Source of the DNA: Moesziomyces globuligerus
Taxonomy: Eukaryota > Basidiomycota > Ustilaginomycetes > Ustilaginales > Ustilaginaceae
DNA length: 64,000 nt
Assembly (NCBI GenBank): GCA_030849465.1
Contig: JARVLF010000006.1
Span: forward strand, 1,364,001 to 1,428,000
Direction: 5' to 3'
Part shown: positions 1 through 9,780 of the stretch, one piece after another
Layout: every line of letters begins with the position of its first letter
How positions within the stretch are numbered: the stretch's first letter is position 1
Notes under the pieces: model-generated
What the model was told of the DNA's origin: nothing
Databases searched by the model: none
The model's input: only the letters and a program-made list of their open reading frames with translations
Translations under genes and position numbers: made by a program

Positions 1-3000
1 CGAGGCGGTAGAGGCGCTCTTGGGCATCATCCTCGGCGAAGGCGACGCAGGCACGAACAGATCGCCCGCCAGCCGCACAGCCGTCGGCACACGCTGCAGC
101 CGGATCGCATCGGCGAGACCTGCCGAGCCGGCGCCTTTGCCGGACGGGCTAGGCGCGAGCGTGCCCGAGGCTGCCTCTACGGCAGCAGACGCAGCCGAGG
201 CGGAGGCCATCGAAGAAGGAGGCACGCCCAACGTCTGGCTTCGCACTCTCGACCTCGTGTATCCCGGAGACGGGTTCGGGCCGGTCGACTCGATCTGGGG
301 CAGATCGTCATCCTCGATCACCTGGGAGTTTCTCTTGCGATGCGACGAGGCGCGTGCGACGAGCGAGGAGCCAAACGGCACGGAGGATGATGCGATGCCC
401 GAGCTGGAGAGGGAAGATGCGGCGCCCTGTGTGCCCGAGGAGCTGATGCTGCCGGAGCGGTGCGAGGCGGATGCGCTAGGGATGGGCACGGGCAGCGGGA
501 TGCTGGGACTACCGGATTCGATGGCGGCGACGAGGTTGGGATCGACGCCGTCTGGGCCGCCGACGGGGGAGACGGCGCCTTCGCCGAGCAGGACGCCGCC
601 TAAGGAGCGCGCGCGACGATGAGCGCTGGAGGAGAGCGAGGACGAGGTCATGCGTCTGCGGCGTGTCGAATGAAGGATGGCGCTGCCTCCCGGTGTAGCG
701 GTGGCTGGCGTGGTGGAGGCGGCCGCGGCGCCGAAGCTCGAGGGGGCAAAGGCGCCGGAGTTGCTGCGTGCTCCGCGGGCCTCCCAGCCGAGGGTGGGCG
801 AGCCCGAGTGGAAAGAGCTGGAGGCGGGCAGGCCCACGGAGGAACCAGAGGAGAGGGGCGAAGGATTGAGGGGGATGCCCAAGCCCAGAGAGGCGTCTTC
901 CTTGCGCTTGCCCATGGCGATGGTGGAGGGGGGCCGATCGACAGGTTCGAGGGCGGGCGAGCCGGTGGCGCCGGCGACGATGCGGCGAGGCACGGCAGGC
1001 GGGCCCATGGAGCCCGACGAGCTGGTGACGGACGACTTGCGCGTGAGGTTGGAGGCTGTGGTGGCGACATCGTCGGATGCGACAGAGGAGGCATCGTCGT
1101 CGGCAGCGAGACCGATGGACTGGAAGGGAGAGGGGCGGGATGGGGTGCGATGGAGCCTGGAAGCGCCTGCTACCGCTCGCACGAGCGGATTGGAGGTGGC
1201 ACGCTCGCGATCGAGACGGACGGAGGTGCGAGCGAGGGGCGAGGCTGCTGCGGGCGAGGCGGCCGCCGTGGCGTCGGTGGATGTGGGGGTTGGAGTTGCT
1301 GCAGCTGGTGGGAGGGTGTCCTTGCGACCGAGCGAGCCGCTGAGCGAGTCGGAGGCGGCCGAGTCGGAGCCGGTGTGCCTGCGCTGTCGACGTGCGGCAT
1401 GAGATGAGGAGGCGGACGAGATGGACGAGGGCGAGGTTGGCGAGAGGGGATGCGCGGCGTGGCTGCCCTGAGACGAAGAGGTGGAGCGTCGAGGCGGGGC
1501 AATCCAGGTAGCGGATGCGGGTTGGGTTGCGGCGTCATGGTTGAGAGCTGGCTCGTCGTCGTTGATGTCGTCGTCGTTGGGGAGGATGGAGGCAAAGGCG
1601 AGGGGGCTGGAGAAGGACGGAGCGGTGTCGAAAGACATCCTTTTGGACGAGCTCCGGCTGAGCGCCTTGTAGGCGGCCGAGGGCGGACCGAGGGAGAAGC
1701 CAGGCGAGTTGGTGGTCAGCGACGAAGGAGGTGGCGGGGGCGAGGTGCTAGCATGGGCGGACGACGGAAGTTGGAGGGGGATGCTCTGTGATTGCGATGT
1801 CGGAGCGACCGAGGCAGGCCCTGCTGGGGCCGAGGTGCTGTGCGCCGAGGCCGACTCGTCCGAGGCGATGCGGGAGTGCTTGAACGAGCGAGTGGGGGAG
1901 GGCGACTGATCGGAGCGGGAATGCTTGCCTGGCGCCGAGGCGGACGCGGACGCGGACGCGGAAGCGGACGCGGACGGCGGCGAGTCGAGCGAGGGCGATG
2001 GTGGTAGTGGGTCGAGGGTGCTGCGGCGGCTGGGCGGGGCAGCACTGAGCGGCGAGGAAGCCGACGGACTCGGGCCTGTGGAAGATGGCGACGACTTGGG
2101 GTCGCAGGCGTCGGCGTGGGTGTGGAAGTCGGAAGCGGCTAGACGAGTGGGATCGGTGGCGCCAGGGCTGATCGCGGTGCGGTTGGCAGCGCTGAATGGA
2201 TCGGTGAACTGGGTGGTCGAGACTGAGGAGGGGCAAGCGAGGTGAAGGCGAAGGATGGAGGTGGTGGTGTTTTGAGCGAGAGCGACGAGGTGGGGATGAG
2301 ATGAGGTAGCGCCGAGCAAAGTGGGATGGAATGGGGCAGTCGGAGTGGTGAATGGTGAATGGCGAGGCAGCGAGGTGGGGACGAAATGCGGGTGCGGGTG
2401 CGGGTGTGGGTGCACGAGGCGGAAGCCAAAATCACAATGGGGAATCGGTTTGGCGAGCGAAATGGCGAAGGATGCAGGGCAACACCAAGCGGCAGCCAGG
2501 GCGGGCGCGTGGAGCGAAATTCGGTCGGAAAACGTGGAGGAGCCGAGCGAGAGGATCGAGTAGCCGTCACGACGAGCCAGCCGGCACGGGATGGGTGTGC
2601 GTGTGTGAAGGGGAGCCACCGCACGTCATGCGGAGCGAGCAAGCCAGCGGCGTGAGGATGCACGAGGCGAGCGAGATTGACACGGGCCCGTCGAGGTGCA
2701 TGTGGACCGGCGATACGGTGGGTTGACAGGCGCCACGGTTCCAGGGCAGGAGGATGGCGTTGATGTCGGGTCGCACCCAAGCCATTGCCACGGCCCAAGC
2801 CAGAACGCAGCGACGACGCAGCGACGACGCAGCGAAGGAGCAGCGAGGGCGCAGCGAGAAGAGCCGCGCCAAAGATGCGAATCATGCGCGGGAGCCCATC
2901 CAAATTGAGCGCGGAGTCGGAATCACGAACGGCCACCGACGCATCAGCGTGCACGGGTCCAAGGCAAGTCAGCAGCGAGCAGCAGCGCAGCAGGGCAGAC

Positions 3001-3592
3001 GGCACGCCACAGGAATGAGCCGGCCAAGCATGCAGTTGTCAACGAGGGGAGGAGAGAGAGAGAGGAAAGGATCGTAGCGGGTCAGCTCCGGTCGCTTTTG
3101 CAGCTGTGCTTGCTTGCGTGGTGCTTGCTTGCGTGGTGCTTGCTTGCGTGGTGCTTGGTTGCGACCACCATGCTACGACGACAACGACGACGACGACTTA
3201 CCGAAGCTGTCTGTATCTGGGCTGCGTCTGGAGCTTCTGCGGGCGGCGTTGGAGCTTGTGGTGGAGTGCGGCTCGGAGGCGGTGGATGGGGCTGGATTGG
3301 CGTCCTCCTCGAGCACGTCAAAGAGGTCGCGGCTGGCGCGGTCTGTGGAGCTGGCGAGGTGGGAAGCGCTGCCGAGGGACGAGAGGCGGGGATTGCTCTG
3401 CCTGCGGGCCGAGGCAGCAGCCGAGGTGTCGAGCGCGTCGTCGTCGAGATCAAAGATGCCTGCGGTGCTCGAGAGGCGCGAGGTGCGGCGGAGGTCGGAC
3501 GAGGAAGCGTGTGAGCTCGCCGAGAGCGAGGGCTGGCGACTGGCGTCGTCATGGCGCTCGTCGCCTGCTGCCGAGCTGAAGGACGACGACAT
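1..3592 (-). CDS. Long Ser/Pro/Ala-rich disordered protein, 5' part only (runs off the left edge)
   Basis: Two exons are supported on the minus strand. Exon 1 (3592 to 3202) starts MSSSFSSAAGDERHDD and ends in a good donor (GTAAGT, 3201-3196). Exon 2 starts at 2222 after a CCTCAG acceptor, completes the split codon in phase, and stays open without a stop to position 1, giving more than 870 residues. The protein is low in complexity: Ser-, Pro- and Ala-rich, with an SASASA run (about 1945-1975), acidic patches such as DDDIND and basic patches such as RRRR. No catalytic domain is visible in this part. The last residues before the edge (LADAIRLQRVPTAVRLAGDL) look more ordered and may begin a folded domain to the left. 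I do not recognise the family. A regulatory or scaffolding role is only a guess from composition. The 979-bp intron is unusually long for this window. Confidence 0.7.
2223..3201 (-). other. Long intron (979 bp) of the disordered-protein gene
   Basis: It is bounded by GTAAGT and CCTCAG with matching phase. It holds a 15-bp tandem repeat and several open but compositionally unconvincing frames. I see no coding exon inside it that fits the phase of both flanking exons. Confidence 0.6.
3106..3163. repeat. 15-bp tandem repeat (3 copies plus a partial)
   Basis: The unit gtgcttgcttgcgtg occurs head to tail at 3106-3120, 3121-3135 and 3136-3150, followed by a degenerate partial copy. It lies inside the first intron of the disordered-protein gene, just downstream of the splice donor. 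Confidence 0.9.
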
Positions 3593-4898
3593 GCTGCGCG
3601 CACCCAGTTGCGCAGTTGCGGGGAGCGGATGCGATCCGAGGAGCTACGCAGCTCGCACCGTCGATCTCGATTCTACGCGCACACCATCCACGCGAGTCGC
3701 GATGCAAGCAGTCGACAGAAACGGTCGGAGGTTGGAGCGAAGCGGACCTGTGCTGTGTCGTGGCGATCGCGTTCTTGTGGTGGAGGATGGAGGCGTGGTT
3801 CGATCAAGGGCGAGATGACGGTAGGATGATCTGATGCTGGCCAAGAGCAACAGCCAGTCAAGACGGCATCGCCTTGTCCACAGGCGGCTCCGCTTTCCAA
3901 CGTGTGCCGGTTTGGGCTGAGCTACAGTAGGCTGAGTGTGGAGCGAGCGGCTCGGTTAGCGCTACTTTGGCTACCACATGCAGATGGTGCTTTTTGTCTC
4001 GGCGTCGTGTCGCGCACTAATCACAACCACTGCCAGAATTAGTGAGCCAGCCCAGGCTCGCTCGGCAACTGCAGCCGTCGTGCCGCTGCTGGCTCGAGTC
4101 GTGTTTGAAAAATGGCAACCTCGAGAGGCTCGACCGAGAGGCTCGAGGGGGGCTTTCTGCCCTCTGTACAATCACATCCACTCGCATCGACACGATCCGT
4201 AACATCGCTGGTTGGCTTGTTCACTTGTTCCCTCGCTCTCTTGACTGATATTGTTGGTCTCTCAGGGTGCAGCTTGTGCCGGGTGTTCCGAGCCAAGAAC
4301 GGCCAAGCCACAAGCCGCCCAGCGTTTTGTGGCCAGCCTCTGCTCATGCACCACAACAGAGGCGCGCCTTTTTTCTTTTCCAATTTTTCAAAGTCAGCCA
4401 CCAACACACACACTCTCAGTCGAGCATGCTTCGGCGGCGCGCTCGCTTGCTTTCGCTTGCTTTGCCGTTCATGCAAAGCCCAGCGAGCTCAACGCCAACC
4501 GAGGCTGCACCTCTTTGACCCCGGACACCACACCAGCCTCAATGGTTATTAATACGCTTTGGTTTGCTTTGCTTTGCTTTGCTTTGCTTTGCTTTGGATC
4601 GCCAAGTTGGCTCTTTTGCCGAGCACGCACAGTCCCGTGCCGTCGGGACTGCTGCTTCCACGCGGTAGAGTCAATGTGAGTCGAGCCCGACCCACGCCCT
4701 GCAGCAAGGCATGGAAGCCACAGCCTCGGCTCCCACCCGCTTCCTCTAACCCCTCCTCACAACCTAACAGGCACGAATCGGCATCGAGATCAAGCCAGCT
4801 CTCATCGGCGTGGACCTCCACTCCAACTCGTTGGCGGTTGCTGGTTCCTCTCCTCGTTTCCCCCCACCACCTTTGCAGCAACGCGTGGCCTTACGACG
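3593..4898. other. Intergenic, divergent promoter region (1.3 kb)
   Basis: It lies between the starts of the disordered-protein gene (-) and the mutarotase gene (+). It contains a TTTGC microsatellite and a possible 5'UTR intron ahead of the mutarotase (GTGAGT at 4675, CTAAC at 4745-4749, AG at 4769-4770). I find no gene in it. Confidence 0.6.
4563..4596. repeat. Pentanucleotide microsatellite (TTTGC)6
   Basis: Six uninterrupted TTTGC units at 4563-4592 and a partial seventh, in the promoter or leader of the mutarotase gene. Confidence 0.9.
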
Positions 4899-5255
4899 AT
4901 GGTGCGACAGGAGGTGCTTGTGCTCGACATCGCTTCGGATCCTGCGCTCGTGCAGCAGTACGTCGATCACCATGCTCCGGGCAACGTCCCGCCCGCCGTG
5001 CTCGCCTCGATCCGCTCCGCCGGCATCCACAACATGCGCATCTTTCACTTTGCCGACCGCCTCGTCATGCTCATCGACGTCGACGACGATTTCGATCCAC
5101 ACAACAAGGCCGCACAGGATGGCAGCAACCCCGACGTCCAACGCTGGGAATCCTTGATGCAAAACTTCCAGCGCGAAATCAAAGACCCTTCCGGCAAACA
5201 GTCCGCAAAGTGGAAACGAACCCAGCTCTGCTTCGACCTCTCCCAACACGACTAG
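4899..5255 (+). CDS. L-rhamnose mutarotase (RhaM)-type small protein
   Basis: A 118-residue intronless protein of about the usual length for the RhaM/DUF718 fold. Bacterial members interconvert alpha and beta anomers of L-rhamnose, and relatives act on fucose. Visible family traits are the early beta strand (VRQEVLVLDI), a helix with a YVDHH segment where RhaM proteins carry Tyr/His near the sugar, the IHNMRIFHF strand, the DRLVMLIDVDDDFD strand, and RWESLMQNF near the end. The ATG at 4899 places the first strand exactly where family members start. There is no signal peptide, so it is probably cytosolic. No sugar-catabolic genes are adjacent, so the substrate is open. The family call is confident from the motif order; the exact sugar is not. 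Confidence 0.8.
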   Translation: MVRQEVLVLDIASDPALVQQYVDHHAPGNVPPAVLASIRSAGIHNMRIFHFADRLVMLIDVDDDFDPHNKAAQDGSNPDVQRWESLMQNFQREIKDPSGKQSAKWKRTQLCFDLSQHD

Positions 5256-5410
5256 CTTTCCCCCAGTCTTGGTCCCGCTTCCCTTCACATCTCTCGTTCT
5301 TTCGCAATCCAACTCCGAAGCCCAATCGTGCGTGAAAGGTGGTGTAAATTAGAACACCCAGCAAGACCGAGCAGTCTGCAAATGTCACAGATGGAGGGAG
5401 GGGGATGGGA

Positions 5411-7171
5411 TCACTTGACACGCTTGATCACCTGGTCGTTGAGCCTGATGAGTGCCTGCTTGGCGTCCGAGTCCGGCAGCACCTCAAGGTGCTTCGTTGC
5501 CCTGGCTGCGTGTTGCTTGGCGAGCGCAGCAGTCCTCTGAATGCCCTGACTTTGTGCAACGAGCTTGAGCATCTTCTCCACGTCGCCGGGGCCTTCGAAC
5601 CTGCGAGCGACGAGTTGGTGGATACCTTGACCTGGCAACTCCTGCCAAGCATACAACACGGGTGCCGTAGCCAACCCCAATCGGAGATCGGCACCACCGG
5701 ACGGCTTTCCGAACGCAGCCGAGGTCGACTGGAAGTCGAGCAGGTCATCGACGAGCTGGAAGGCAATCCCCAAATCGCGTCCGTATCCGTAGGCCGCATC
5801 CCGGATGCGCGCCATCCTCTCTGCCGTCGCACCGTCGACCCCCGCTCTACCCACCGCATCCGCCCCACATCCAGCCAAGATGACCGACGCACGCGTCGAC
5901 TTTGCAATCAGCGCCGCCGTCTTGAGATACGTCTTTTGCAGGTACAGCGAAAAGTGCGCCGGCGTCGGCTGATCCACCCCACTTGCCGAACCCAGCTGAC
6001 GCTCCACCTCGCTCTCGGACAATCCAACCTTGAACGCCATCATGCCCTCGGAATCCCAGATCTGCGTATGCGAACCCTGCGACGCCGACGAGGCTCCGGA
6101 CTCGGCAGCCTGCGATTTGAGCTGCATCACCTCGCCCTCGACGAGGTTGGCGATCACCGTGGCGAGGAGCTCGACCACCTCGGCATCGCGCAGCCGCGCC
6201 AGAGCCACCGAGGCGCGTCCGAGCAGAAAGTCGCCGCCGAGGATGCTGAGCTTGTTGCCAAACGCCGACGGCGCCGAGGGCGCACCGCGACGCAGCGGCG
6301 ACGCGTCGATCACGTCGTCGTGCAGCAGCGAGGCCACGTGGATCATCTCGGTGATCTCGGCGAGCCGGCGCTGCGTCGGCAGGATGGCTCCGCTGGCCGA
6401 AGCGAGCGCCGCCGCCGCCGCCGCATCGCCGCGCTCGTGCGCCTCGGCCGATCCGGACAGTGCGCCCTCGATGCTCTCCATGTGCGGGTTAAAGTCGTTG
6501 AGCACGCTGCCCGGCGAGAGCGGCTCGTCGATGCCCATATCGCGCTCGATCGACTTGCCCGTGTCGCTGCGCCCCGCCGACGCTTGCGCGTGCGCGAGCA
6601 GCTCCGGATACAGCGGCGAGAGGCCGTTGACCGCCTTGCTCATCAGCAGCACGATGAGCGGACGCACATGCTTGCCCTCGGCCTGGAAATAGTACTTGGC
6701 GATCGTATCCAGGCTCGGATGGCCCGAGCCCAGCAGCGACGAGACGTTGGAGCGCAGCGACGACAGCTCCGACGAGACGAGCGAGAGCGGATCGGTGATG
6801 ATCGGCGCCGCCGTTGCAGATGCGGACGACTTGGACTGGGACGAGGACGAGGACGAGGACGACGAGGCAGACGAAGCAGACGAAGCAGAGGGCGCCGCAC
6901 CGAAGAAGGCAGCTGCCGAGGTGGAAGCCGCCGACGACGGCGACGCCGAGGATGGCGCATGCGAAGCGGAGGACGAAGCAGCGGGGAACTGCGCCAGCTG
7001 ATCCTGCACGAGGTTCTTGGCCTGGTCGATGGCGGCTGCCCAGCTCGACTGTGCGCGGACCCGAGCACCGGCCGCACCGGACGCACCTGCAGAAGCCGCG
7101 AGTGCGCGAGCAGCGAGGGAGCGGCTGCGAGACACCCTCGAGAGCGCCGAACGAGCGAGCGTTGGCGGCAT
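5411..7171 (-). CDS. COQ1: Mitochondrial long-chain polyprenyl diphosphate synthase (ubiquinone side chain)
   Basis: A 586-residue trans-prenyltransferase that condenses isopentenyl diphosphate onto an allylic primer to build the ubiquinone tail in the mitochondrial matrix. Motifs in order: GKHVRP (about 166-171), first Asp-rich motif DDVID (about 285-289, context LLHDDVIDASPLRRG), GGDFLLGRA, and second Asp-rich motif DDLLD (about 475-479, context FQLVDDLLDF). The N-terminus is rich in Arg, Ala and Ser and lacks acids, as a mitochondrial presequence does. A Ser tract (about 98-118) and an insertion of roughly 80 residues between GKHVRP and the first DDxxD make it longer than yeast Coq1. The start at 7171 is the first ATG and begins the presequence. 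Tail length (for example nine or ten units) cannot be read reliably by eye. Confidence 0.95.
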   Translation of the reverse strand: MPPTLARSALSRVSRSRSLAARALAASAGASGAAGARVRAQSSWAAAIDQAKNLVQDQLAQFPAASSSASHAPSSASPSSAASTSAAAFFGAAPSASSASSASSSSSSSSSQSKSSASATAAPIITDPLSLVSSELSSLRSNVSSLLGSGHPSLDTIAKYYFQAEGKHVRPLIVLLMSKAVNGLSPLYPELLAHAQASAGRSDTGKSIERDMGIDEPLSPGSVLNDFNPHMESIEGALSGSAEAHERGDAAAAAALASASGAILPTQRRLAEITEMIHVASLLHDDVIDASPLRRGAPSAPSAFGNKLSILGGDFLLGRASVALARLRDAEVVELLATVIANLVEGEVMQLKSQAAESGASSASQGSHTQIWDSEGMMAFKVGLSESEVERQLGSASGVDQPTPAHFSLYLQKTYLKTAALIAKSTRASVILAGCGADAVGRAGVDGATAERMARIRDAAYGYGRDLGIAFQLVDDLLDFQSTSAAFGKPSGGADLRLGLATAPVLYAWQELPGQGIHQLVARRFEGPGDVEKMLKLVAQSQGIQRTAALAKQHAARATKHLEVLPDSDAKQALIRLNDQVIKRVK

Positions 7172-7810
7172 GTTGCGTCGCGCGGCGGTGTGTAGAAGAG
7201 TATAGGTTGGTGGTTGGCGAGAGGAGAGGACGGGCTATGTGGAGATCTGAGGCTGTAGCTGCTGCTCGTTGCCATGACCAAGTTGCATCGCCCAATTTTC
7301 AGAAGGATCGCCATCCTTGACCGCCAAAAATCGCACTCGCCCAGCGCGCTCTGGCGGATTTCTGATCGATTTCATCTTTCTTCTTACAGTACGAGCTCGC
7401 CACTCGCCCACCGCACTGTTGCGCCCGTATGTGTCCGAGATATGGAAAAATGGCAAAATGGCCAGAAATCGCCGGATCAAGTCAGCCGCCTCCCGAGCCA
7501 ACTCTGAGCCGACGCGTCTGAGGCTTCTCAGCAGCTTTATGTGGGCCCATTACGATGCAACAGTTGCTCGAAATTTGTGCAAATCAATCACTCGCCCGAG
7601 ATCACTTGGAGTCGACGGCACCGACCCGAGCGAAAGGGCGAAAGTGGGCGAAAAAAGAGGCTTTCGGAAGAGTTGCTACAGTCGAGCTGAGCTGGCCCCA
7701 CCCACTGACATTGCTTCTATCAAGCCGCTCATCATCCTCCGTACCATTCCACCCTCTGCTGCGTCCCGCTTTCCCCTTGCGCGGCGCGCTGCATCACCAC
7801 CCAGTACGAG
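7172..7810. promoter_or_regulatory. Divergent promoter region between COQ1 and the bL9m-BolA gene
   Basis: 639 bp between two start codons of nuclear genes for mitochondrial proteins, transcribed away from each other. No repeat or further gene is visible. Shared regulation is plausible but only inferred from the layout. Confidence 0.5.
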
Positions 7811-9103
7811 ATGAGATCGTCTGCCATCCTCGACCTTGCACACACAGTAAGTGCATGCACCTCCCCATCGCACTCCTTCTTTTTCCGGCGACGACGCTGA
7901 CCCCTTTGTGCCTCGACGCTCTACCCACAGGCCCGCACACTCTCGCAAAGGAGGCTCGTACGTGTTCAGCTCCGCAAGGAGGTACCTGGTCTCGGCAGTG
8001 CCGGCAGCTCCGTGCTCGTCCAGCCTGGTCGCATGCGCAACGAGCTCTTCCCGCAAAGGAAAGCCATCTACCATCCCCTCCCGACGCCCTTCCAGCTCTC
8101 GCTCACCAAGTCCTCCTCGGCCGCCGCAGAGGCGCAGCGCGAATCTCAACAGGCGCAGCTCGACCTCCGCAAGGCTCGCGAGGCGCTCTCCAAGGAACTC
8201 GGTGCCATCCAATTGCTCAGCCTCCGCAGGAAGCTCGAGGCTGTCCCCACCATCGTGCTCTCGCGCTCCACCACCACCAAGTACCGCCCCGCCGCCAACG
8301 CCAGCGCCGGCTCGAGCTCAGCTGACGCCGACCTGCCCCGACCCGCACTCACGATCCAGGGCAGCATCGCCACCGACGACATCGTAGCCTTCCTCCGCCA
8401 GAACGGCGCCTTCGATCTCGAGACCGACTTTAGCCAGCCGGGCAAGCCCGCGCAGCTCAACCGTCTCACCGCAAGCCAGATCAACACCACCTGCGAGTTC
8501 TCGCTCGTCAGCGCCCAGTCAACACCGGACGCAGACGCCATCGACAAGCTCGGCCGCATCAAGAAGACCGGCCGGTACACGCTCGTCGCGCACATCGTGC
8601 CGTCCAACATCCGGGTCCGCATCCCCGTCACCGTACGCCCGAACGCCGCCAGCACCTCGTCCGCCGCCGTCGCTGCCGCCACCGTAGCCGCTTCGTCGTC
8701 CGCACCATCCGCTTCCATGGCGTCGCAGACGCGCTCGTACGCCACGTCGGCCAAGCAGCCGACGGGCATGGAACAGGCGATGCGCACCAAGCTCGAGGCC
8801 GAGTTCGGCCCGCAGGTCGAGGTCAACATCCGCAACGACTCGAGCAAGCACGCGCACCACGCCGCCATGGCCGCCCAGGGCGGCGGCAACGGCGAGACGC
8901 ACTTCTACGTCCACATCGTCTCGGACAAGTTCGCCGGCATGCCCCAGATCAAGCGCCACCGCGCGGTCAATGCCTTGCTCGCCGCCGAGTTCGAGCGTGG
9001 CCTCCATGCGCTCAGCCTGCGCACAAAGACCTGGGCCGAGGAGAACAGGCAGCCTGCCGCCGCAGTCGGCCACGAGCAAGCAGCCAACAATGTGAGCATG
9101 TGA
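7811..9103 (+). CDS. Mitochondrial ribosomal protein bL9m fused to a BolA domain
   Basis: Exon 1 (7811-7846, MRSSAILDLAHT) is joined at a CA|GTAAGT donor and a CCCACAG acceptor to exon 2 from 7931, both in phase 0. Residues about 20-60 are a bL9 N-domain (VQLRKEVPGLGSAGSSVLV, then GRMRNELFPQRKA), the part that binds 23S rRNA in bacteria. Residues 70-245 are an extended bL9-like middle. A low-complexity linker (about 250-275) leads into residues 292-383, a clear BolA domain: HAHHAAM, ETHFYVHIVSDKF, RHRAVNALLAAEF, LHALSLRTKT. Mitochondrial BolA proteins help insert Fe-S clusters. No stop or splice signal separates the two parts. A Met at 8718 opening MASQTRSYATSAKQ resembles a second presequence, so internal initiation is possible. 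Read without further splicing the gene ends at 9103; a GTGAGC donor at 9092 offers another ending (next entry). Confidence 0.82.
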
Positions 9104-9338
9104 TCCCGCCCTCCCTTTCGCCACTTCCGCTGCTCTCTCTCTCTCTCTCTCGCGCGCGCCCGTCCTCGGTCTCTCGCTCGCATGTATTCTATATCCGCGT
9201 TCAATCTGCGTTGTTTCCCCCCTTTTCCCCGTTCCTCCCTGGCAGAAGCGAGAGAGATGAAGAGAGACAGGGTTGGGGAGATGTTGTGACTCGCATAGAG
9301 GATGTTGGTGCTGACATTGACGTTTTCTGCGTGTCTAG
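9092..9338 (+). other. Candidate third intron of the bL9m-BolA gene
   Basis: GTGAGC at 9092 follows a complete codon, a CTGAC branch-like site lies near 9311, and GTGTCTAG ends at 9338. Splicing would skip the stop at 9101-9103. The interior holds a CT/CG dinucleotide run (about 9133-9158). Confidence 0.5.
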
Positions 9339-9752
9339 ATTGGGGATGGGAGTGACTGTCCACGCACGGCTGAGGACGCGGCGGCGGGAGGGGCGAACGG
9401 GGGGTCGTTGTGGACGGCGCCCGAGTCGTCGCTGCATCCGACTTCGCCGCTTGCTGCGCAGGACATCCTGGCTGCGTTCTACACGCCGCCTCCGAAGCAG
9501 GCCAATGTCTCGACGGCAGGCAGGGCGACGGCGGAGCAGCGAGCCAAGTTCTTCCGCCGCGTGACCAAGCACGAGGCGGTCGAGCCCTCGACGCGCCAGA
9601 ACCAGCTCAACGTGCTCGGCGCGCTGCTCGCCGGCGTCTGCGCCACCTACATGGTGCTCTTTGCCGACTTTGGTCAGGCCGCTGCAGTCAACTGCTTCAC
9701 CGACCTCCGTCTCGCCGTCTGGGGTCCTCAAGGTCCCCCGAACCTGTTTTAG
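9339..9752 (+). CDS. Possible 3' exon encoding a single-pass membrane tail
   Basis: This frame has no plausible ATG of its own and is bounded upstream by a TAG that is also a splice acceptor (TCTAG at 9334-9338). Joined in phase to 9091 it would add 137 residues to the bL9m-BolA protein. The added part contains FFRRVTKHEAVEPSTRQNQL followed by one hydrophobic segment (NVLGALLAGVCATYMVLFADF) and a short C-terminal tail ending GPPNLF. It could be an alternative C-terminus or the last exon of a separate small gene whose first exon I cannot find. The membrane segment and the coding look of the frame are fairly clear; its parent gene is not. It ends 28 bp before the stop of the convergent prenyltransferase gene. 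Confidence 0.5.
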   Translation: MGDGSDCPRTAEDAAAGGANGGSLWTAPESSLHPTSPLAAQDILAAFYTPPPKQANVSTAGRATAEQRAKFFRRVTKHEAVEPSTRQNQLNVLGALLAGVCATYMVLFADFGQAAAVNCFTDLRLAVWGPQGPPNLF

Positions 9753-9780
9753 ACTAGGAAAATTTGCACGGTATTGGAGT

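Noticed and set aside
2139..3005. A 288-codon - strand frame inside the first intron of the disordered-protein gene
   Set aside because: It ends in exon 2 sequence in a different frame from the one that stays open for 740 codons. Phase analysis supports direct splicing from 3202 to 2222.
3106..3163. Short repeat array considered as a CRISPR-like structure
   Set aside because: Copies are directly adjacent without spacers, inside a eukaryotic intron; it is a simple tandem repeat.
4671..4900. Alternative upstream start for the mutarotase through a spliced leader
   Set aside because: Splicing 4675-4770 would create an ATG out of frame with the mutarotase. The ATG at 4899 matches the family start, so at most this is a 5'UTR intron or upstream frame.
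5405..7195. Long + strand open frame (about 596 codons) over COQ1
   Set aside because: Antisense shadow of COQ1: an Arg-rich low-complexity product without motifs.
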